Origin: Jacaranda mimosifolia
Lineage: Eukaryota; Streptophyta; Magnoliopsida; Lamiales; Bignoniaceae
DNA length: 64,000 nucleotides
Direction of reading: 5' to 3'
NCBI GenBank assembly: GCA_018894105.1
Contig: CM032123.1
Location: forward strand, 9,611,001-9,675,000
Shown here: positions 59,366-64,000 of the stretch, one piece after another
How the letters are laid out: every line of letters starts with the position of its first letter
How positions within the stretch are numbered: the stretch's first letter is position 1
The notes under the pieces: model-generated
The model's database searches: none
The model's input: only the letters and a program-made list of their open reading frames with translations
What the model was told of the DNA's origin: nothing
Program-made: the position numbers and the translations under genes

Positions 59366-60191
59366 ATAATGCAAAGAGGTACCACTTGTGACAATGAAAG
59401 TATGCTAAACAGTAAATGCAGTATGAAATTAAAGATATGAAGTATTTACCTACTTATATAGCTACTTTGCCTTCCCCATCCACTACCTTCACTTTTCCGC
59501 ACAACCATTACACTAAGGTCATCTTTAAGCACGAATGTAGGCAAATCATATTGGACACATCCTCTTCAGTATTCAAAGTCATATACATTTGTTGATAGGG
59601 AGCAAGGTATTGGACTGTGTGGAATTGAGGATAAATTTCACACCATTTTTTCTCAAGTTGGAAATATTACACCATTAGGGTTATCTTCTAAAAAATGGAC
59701 ATGATATAGATTTCCCCATTGTACAAACAACTCCCTAACAATTGAATTTGAAGTTCTTTTGCACTACTCGATATTTTTTGAAGCTCAAAGGAAAAAAAAA
59801 AAAAAAAAAGAACTACTGCTATGAAAGAGTAAAATGTTGCTTCACCGTGCGAAAATGGAGAAAAAAGTTTCTTCTTCATGCTAGAATATTGTAGGCTACT
59901 GCAAAAGAATTAAAAAAATAATAAGAAAGAGATGAAGGCTTGAGTTCCAATGGGAGTGAAACAAAAAAAAAAACGGAGAGAGAGAGGAGCTGGGAGTTGA
60001 TTCAGGTTTAGGAACAAACAAAAAGAAAAACAAGTAAAATGAGGGCATTTTTGTCAATTGAGGTGGTTAGAGAGTTAACTCAAAATTGAAACTTGAGATA
60101 AAAAGTTCAAAATGAGAAAGTGATGAGTGGGGACTGAATCCTAGAGTGAAAGTTGGATTGGGTATTTTTAAATAAGATCACCTTTGTAAAA

Positions 60192-60430
60192 TTATTTGAA
60201 TAGAATTTTTTTTCATTTTTCTTCAAACATATCATGTTATTATTTTTTGTCAATTATAAATTAATGTCTTATAAATTATTATTTGTTAATTAATAAATAA
60301 TATATACATAGCTAAATGGATCATAGTTTGAAAATTACTCCAATGTATGGTACACAATCTTTTAAGTATTAACTTTTATATTATTTTAATATTCAAATAT
60401 TCAAATAGATAAACACTTAGGCTCTCAAGC
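60192..60430. other. Short AT-rich spacer
   Basis: No gene or element end is recognised between the Mutator-like element and the gypsy III LTR. Confidence 0.6.
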
Positions 60431-60872
60431 TGTTACAACAAGTAAATTTTGGGACAAAAGAAAAGGGAATAAAAAAGCTATTGCAGTAATAATTTGAATA
60501 AAAGAAAGCTTGTTGATGACAAATTTTAAATTTAAGTAAAAATATTCCTCGTACAGAGAAAATTAAATAATTTTATTACTCAAATTGTGTGTAGCTACAT
60601 ATCTGAGCCTATTTATAGGCCTCTCAAAAACCCTAACTCTCTAATTGATAGAAGTACAACAAATTCTTGTTTATCTCTAAAATACCTAACTCCCTAAACG
60701 ATAATGTAAAATTTGCAACCACAATAAATATAATGTTTATCTAGAAAGAAGAAAATCTAAAAGATAAAATTTATTATCCAAATGATAGGCATCAAATATT
60801 TTTTATGTGCAAAAAATCTTTGAGAAGATCACTACAAATACTTCAACCAAAATTATCTCTAACTCCCATATA
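60431..60872 (-). repeat. Gypsy III 3' LTR
   Basis: About 440 bp; on the minus strand it follows the polypurine tract and ends TTTACTTGTTGTAACA at 60431. A TATA box (CTATAAATAG, plus 60609-60618) is in the expected place. No second LTR is found. Confidence 0.65.
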
Positions 60873-60909
60873 AATTCTCTCCCTCTTAAAACAATAACTA
60901 GTCCTCAAG

Positions 60910-61655
60910 TTATCAATGTCTTCTAGATACAAATAGTCATTGGATGGATCATAAGGATAAAAACTAGCCACAAAAAGATTTTGAAAATTCGCATGTTTTC
61001 TTACAATTCTACCAAAGGCATTGTCATTGATATTTTTTCAAAACGTGATATGGCGCATATTTCTTTGGTTGCAACTTGTTGCCAGTACCAACTTGGAATC
61101 TATTTTTCCTCAAGAAAAAAGATAACTCCATCTCCTTCTTCAAATGTTTGGAAATATAGATGCTTATCGGTAGTTACTTTATACTTGGTATTAGCTTCTT
61201 CAAGTTTCTATTTGACCCTTGTTTGAACATCTAGCATTAGTGGCAATTCTTCATGCAGCTTCTCAAATATAGTATCCTTAATCTCTTTAAATAACAAGGG
61301 TATATCTGCATGAAGTTTTTCTAATTGATCCTTTATAGTAGTCAATACTCGTTTTACCACTAAATAATTAACTATTTGAGTCTCCCTACAAGTAATCTCG
61401 AACTCCTTTGAGTGTGCTAGTGTTAGAATACTTTCCACTTTAGAAGTTTTGGCCTCAGATGTCTTATTCAGCGGCAACAAGGTCATTTGCACTCTATTTT
61501 TCTCCAATTTATATATACATATATATATATATAATTTTTCCATCAAAAATGATGCGCATTTTTGTCAAACTACCAAGATCAACCAAACAATAAGTGCAAA
61601 CGTTCATATCTACCACATAGCAATACACTTCATCTTTATGCTTCTCAACTGAAAA
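60910..61655 (-). pseudogene. Gypsy III pol remnant: protease end fused to integrase C-terminus
   Basis: From 61650: EKHKDEVYCYVVDMNVC and FDGK, the end of the protease region. 61546-61260 then gives the linker to RT: CRETQIVNYLVVKRVL, DIPLLFKEIKDTIFEKLHEE and LPLMLDVQ. Without a gap the text changes to TRVK and, after a stop and a frameshift, [42 protein letters not shown] and [15 protein letters not shown], which is the integrase C-terminal domain. About 700 residues in between are absent, so this is a deletion joint. Confidence 0.8.
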
Positions 61656-61679
61656 GAAATTTTACATCAATATATCGCT

Positions 61680-63223
61680 CGGATGTGTCCCATGGCCTTG
61701 ATCCATCCAATGTCGATGTTGTTCAAGTGTAGAATCACTTCATTCCGAGTCCATTCCATAGGTGTAGAATAACTTTCTAACTTACCATCAAACAATTTAC
61801 TCCTAAGAAAGGGATGGCATTATCCAAGTAGCAACATGCCCCATGTAGCATATCTTATTTCAAATCTTTCTTGAATCTATGTCATAAAGATAACAAGGAT
61901 AAGTTGCGTATCCTTTCATGATCCATCCTGCCAAATTACTAAGTACAGGAAAATCATTAATTGTCCACAAAATTGTTGCACGCTTTTGGAAAGATTGCTT
62001 ACTAGAGACATCATATACCTCTACCCCTTTCCAAAATTCTTTTAACTCTTCTATCAGTGGTCTAAGATAAATATCAGTATCCTTTCCTAGAGCACGAAGA
62101 CCAGAGATAAGCAAAGGCATCATAAAAAAGTTATCTTTCATGCCTTTGTATAGTGGCATATTATATGGAATGGCTACAACAAGCCACATACTATATGAGT
62201 TGCACATGTTTCCAAAAGGATTGAACCCATCCGTGGCAAGACCAAATCTTACATTGCATGGATCAGAGGCAAAATCTGGATATCGAAAATCAAAATACCT
62301 CCAAGCAGTGAATCTGCATGATGGCTCATACTTTATTCTATATCAAAATGTTTCTCATCATGCCATCATATATTAGAAGCAGTTTTAGAACACATATAAA
62401 GTCTTGGAGCCTAGGAGTTAAAAGAAAGTACCACAACACCTTTTGGGGAAATTTTTTTCCTTTCCTTTCATGAAGTTTCCAACAAGGCTCTTTACAAACG
62501 GGATAACATGTTTCATTTGTATTGTCTTTCCAAAATAAAGCACAATTATATTTGCATGCATCTATTTTTGCGTACCCCAATCTTATTCCTAAAAGTAGTT
62601 TTCTAGCAAGGTAAAGAGTTTTCGGAACCACATTTCCTTCTGATAGCACCTCTTTGAACAATTCAAGTATCATGTCTATTACTTTGACAGACATTCTATT
62701 CATACTTTGATATGCAACAATTTCACAATAAAGTTCAACAAAGAATGGTTCTTGCAACCAGGGTATAGTTCACGAGTGGCATCATGTAGTAACCTTTCAA
62801 AACTTTTTTTGTTTGATTCAGAATAAGCTTCAGAAAATTATGCATCTCTAATTTCCCCTATCGTTTCATGTATTTATCATTCCCATCACTATCATATTCA
62901 TCACCTTCTTGAGGTGACCACATATTACCATTTTCAAGAGGATCACTACTATGAATACTTTAACTATAAGAAATAGATCGATCTGATTCATGTTCCCCAT
63001 GATATATCCAATGTCTATAATATGCATAAAAACCCCTTATATGCAAGTCTCTTTTAACCTCAACCAGAGTTTTTCTTTTAATATTCCGACATGTATTGCA
63101 TGGACATAGAATTTTATTATCTAAGTCAATTGCATTTTCCCTTACAAACTCAATAAATGAGTCAACACCAGCAATATACTCCGGTGTGAATCTATCTTTC
63201 TCATATATCCAACTTTTATCCAT
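61680..63223 (-). pseudogene. CACTA (En/Spm) TNP2-type transposase, decayed
   Basis: 63223-62960 is the transposase-associated domain: MDKSWIYEKDRFTPEYIAGV, then ILCPCNTCRN and LHIRGFYAYYRHWIYHGEHE. Next come FERLLHDATRELYPGCK (about 62810-62755), MNRMSVKVIDMILELFKEVL with PKTLYLARKLLLGIRLGYAK, DACKYNCALFWKDN, CYPVCKEPCWK and FPQKVLWYFLLTPRLQ (62757-62380), then the TNP2 core VRFGLATDGFNPFGNMCNSY, SMWLVVAIPYNMPLYKGMKD, DIYLRPLIEELKEFWKGVEV, RATILWTINDFPVLSNLAGW (about 62290-61900) and NEVILHLNNID (about 61740). Frames shift several times. The protein would bind and cut CACTA ends. The C-terminal part is cut off at gypsy III. Confidence 0.92.
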
Positions 63224-64000
63224 TTCTGCAATAGATAAATAGGTTTGGGATTGTTTGAATCATATCTAAATTGAATTTGTTTATTTCATAAGTTTCATAC
63301 CCTTTTGGAGCATTAAGGAACTGGCATGGTATTTAAGCCTTAAGGAATTTGATAAAGTTTAGGGTTAAATGCACTTACCCCACTTAAACTATCCCCTTAG
63401 TCGCATTTACCCCCCTGAACTATCATCTGTGACAAAAAAAACCCTGCAGTTAACAGCAATTGATGGAAAATATAAATGAGAAAATTTATGTATGTATTTT
63501 ACTTGAAATTCCAAATATACCCATCATCCACAAAACCTAAAAAATCATGTTTTGATATGTGTGTAATTTGCTTGAGAAAAATACAACTTCAGTGGAAAGA
63601 GAAAACAAAGAGAGCATTAGACGAAATTGTGAAAGAAAGAAAACTCCAGCAAAATTTCTTCTTTCCTAAATATCAAACCAAATTCCACATAAGCTATCTT
63701 TATTCCAGTATGCCCTACACAAAATCAGAATCATAATCAAGCTTTCTCTGTTGGTGGTTTGATCTCCAGGTATTTTGAGTTTTCTGATAAGAAGTATTTT
63801 GGGTTTTCACATCTTTAACAAATATTAGGGTCAATTTTTTTAAGTTTATAATAATTAATCAATGGGTTTACTGTTATATTCTTGTATATACATCAAATAG
63901 TTTAGGAATTTCATAAATTAGTGAAAAGATTGAGGGTTTTCATGCTTAAGAAAAAAGCTAGGGTTTTTTTTACACAATTCAGAAAAATTATTTTATAGAT
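63224..64000. other. Window end: possible Mutator-type end, no recognised gene
   Basis: agggttaaatgcacttaccc at 63361, followed by tcgcatttacccccctgaac, has the look of a Mutator-like terminal repeat of the kind seen at 35164. A partner would lie outside the window. A frame at 63476-63736 (86 residues, basic) has no recognisable domain. No CACTA terminal repeat was found here for the transposase at 63223. Confidence 0.35.

Larger units (their letters stand above)
50689..60182. mobile_element. Large non-autonomous Mutator-like element, 9.5 kb
   Basis: The two ends are inverted copies of about 160 bases: both contain ggattcagtccccac (left 50731, right inverted near 60140), preceded by ccaatccaac/ccaaaccaag and followed by a pyrimidine-rich stretch and agccctcactt/atgccctcatttt. 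A perfect 9-bp duplication (tttgtaaaa) flanks the element; the right end carries three extra bases (GGT when inverted). Inside, each end is followed by a leader-like sequence and a short ATG exon pointing inward. No mudrA transposase is seen. The interior holds three tandem arrays and a nested LTR-type sequence. Confidence 0.75.
60431..61655 (-). mobile_element. Gypsy III: internally deleted Ty3/gypsy relic
   Basis: On the minus strand the order is protease end, protease-RT linker, integrase C-terminal end, polypurine tract (AGAGGGAGAGAA, about 60888-60875) and a 3' LTR. The RT, RNase H and most of the integrase are missing. The short LTR and the [15 protein letters not shown] C-terminus suggest a chromovirus-like lineage, which is inference. 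The 5' side passes into CACTA sequence near 61660. Confidence 0.8.

Overview
The window looks like intergenic DNA from a flowering plant, almost entirely built from decayed transposable elements. The evidence is two Ty1/copia elements with initiator-Met tRNA primer sites, two Ty3/gypsy elements of the Tat type (second, archaeal-type RNase H plus an antisense gene behind pol), a CACTA (TNP2) transposase relic, Mutator-like elements with 9-bp target duplications, a hAT-type MITE with an 8-bp duplication, and AT-rich elements with Helitron-like ends. I found no intact host gene, rRNA, tRNA or CRISPR array. Every element gene carries stops, frameshifts or deletions.

Layout. 1-4899: copia I (minus strand), with a 515-bp tandem duplication of LTR-primer site-gag and deletions in RT and RNase H. 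4900-28546: a nest of AT-rich Helitron-like elements. Reading down the minus strand the order is fragment D, complete B2, fragment E, complete A, truncated C; one more complete element (B1) sits inside E in the opposite orientation. Gypsy I (8445-18952, TSD ctaag) lies in A. A 3.5-kb solo-LTR-like element (19586-23096, TSD tatag) lies in B1 and itself holds a 510-bp hAT MITE (21660-22169, TSD gggctatc). 29461-34297: copia III (plus strand), 5' LTR truncated. 35164-36845 and 37282-38456: two Mutator-like elements with GC-richer interiors. 38985 to about 49850: gypsy II (minus strand), no recognisable 3' LTR, with a 1.6-kb GC-rich insertion in its RT gene. 50689-60182: a 9.5-kb non-autonomous Mutator-like element with three tandem arrays and a nested LTR-type sequence. 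60431-61655: gypsy III relic, internally deleted. 61680-63223: CACTA transposase pseudogene. The end of the window has a possible further Mutator-type end.

How the parts relate. Inside each retrotransposon the fragments keep the order gag, protease, RT, RNase H (plus archaeal-type RNase H in the Tat elements), integrase for gypsy, and gag, protease, integrase, RT, RNase H for copia. Both Tat elements also carry, downstream of pol and on the opposite strand, a gene with matching protein domains and a phase-0 intron at what looks like the same place. Nesting gives a relative order: Helitrons D/E/C first, then B2, A and B1 into their 5' ends, then gypsy I, the solo LTR and copia I, and the MITE after the solo LTR.
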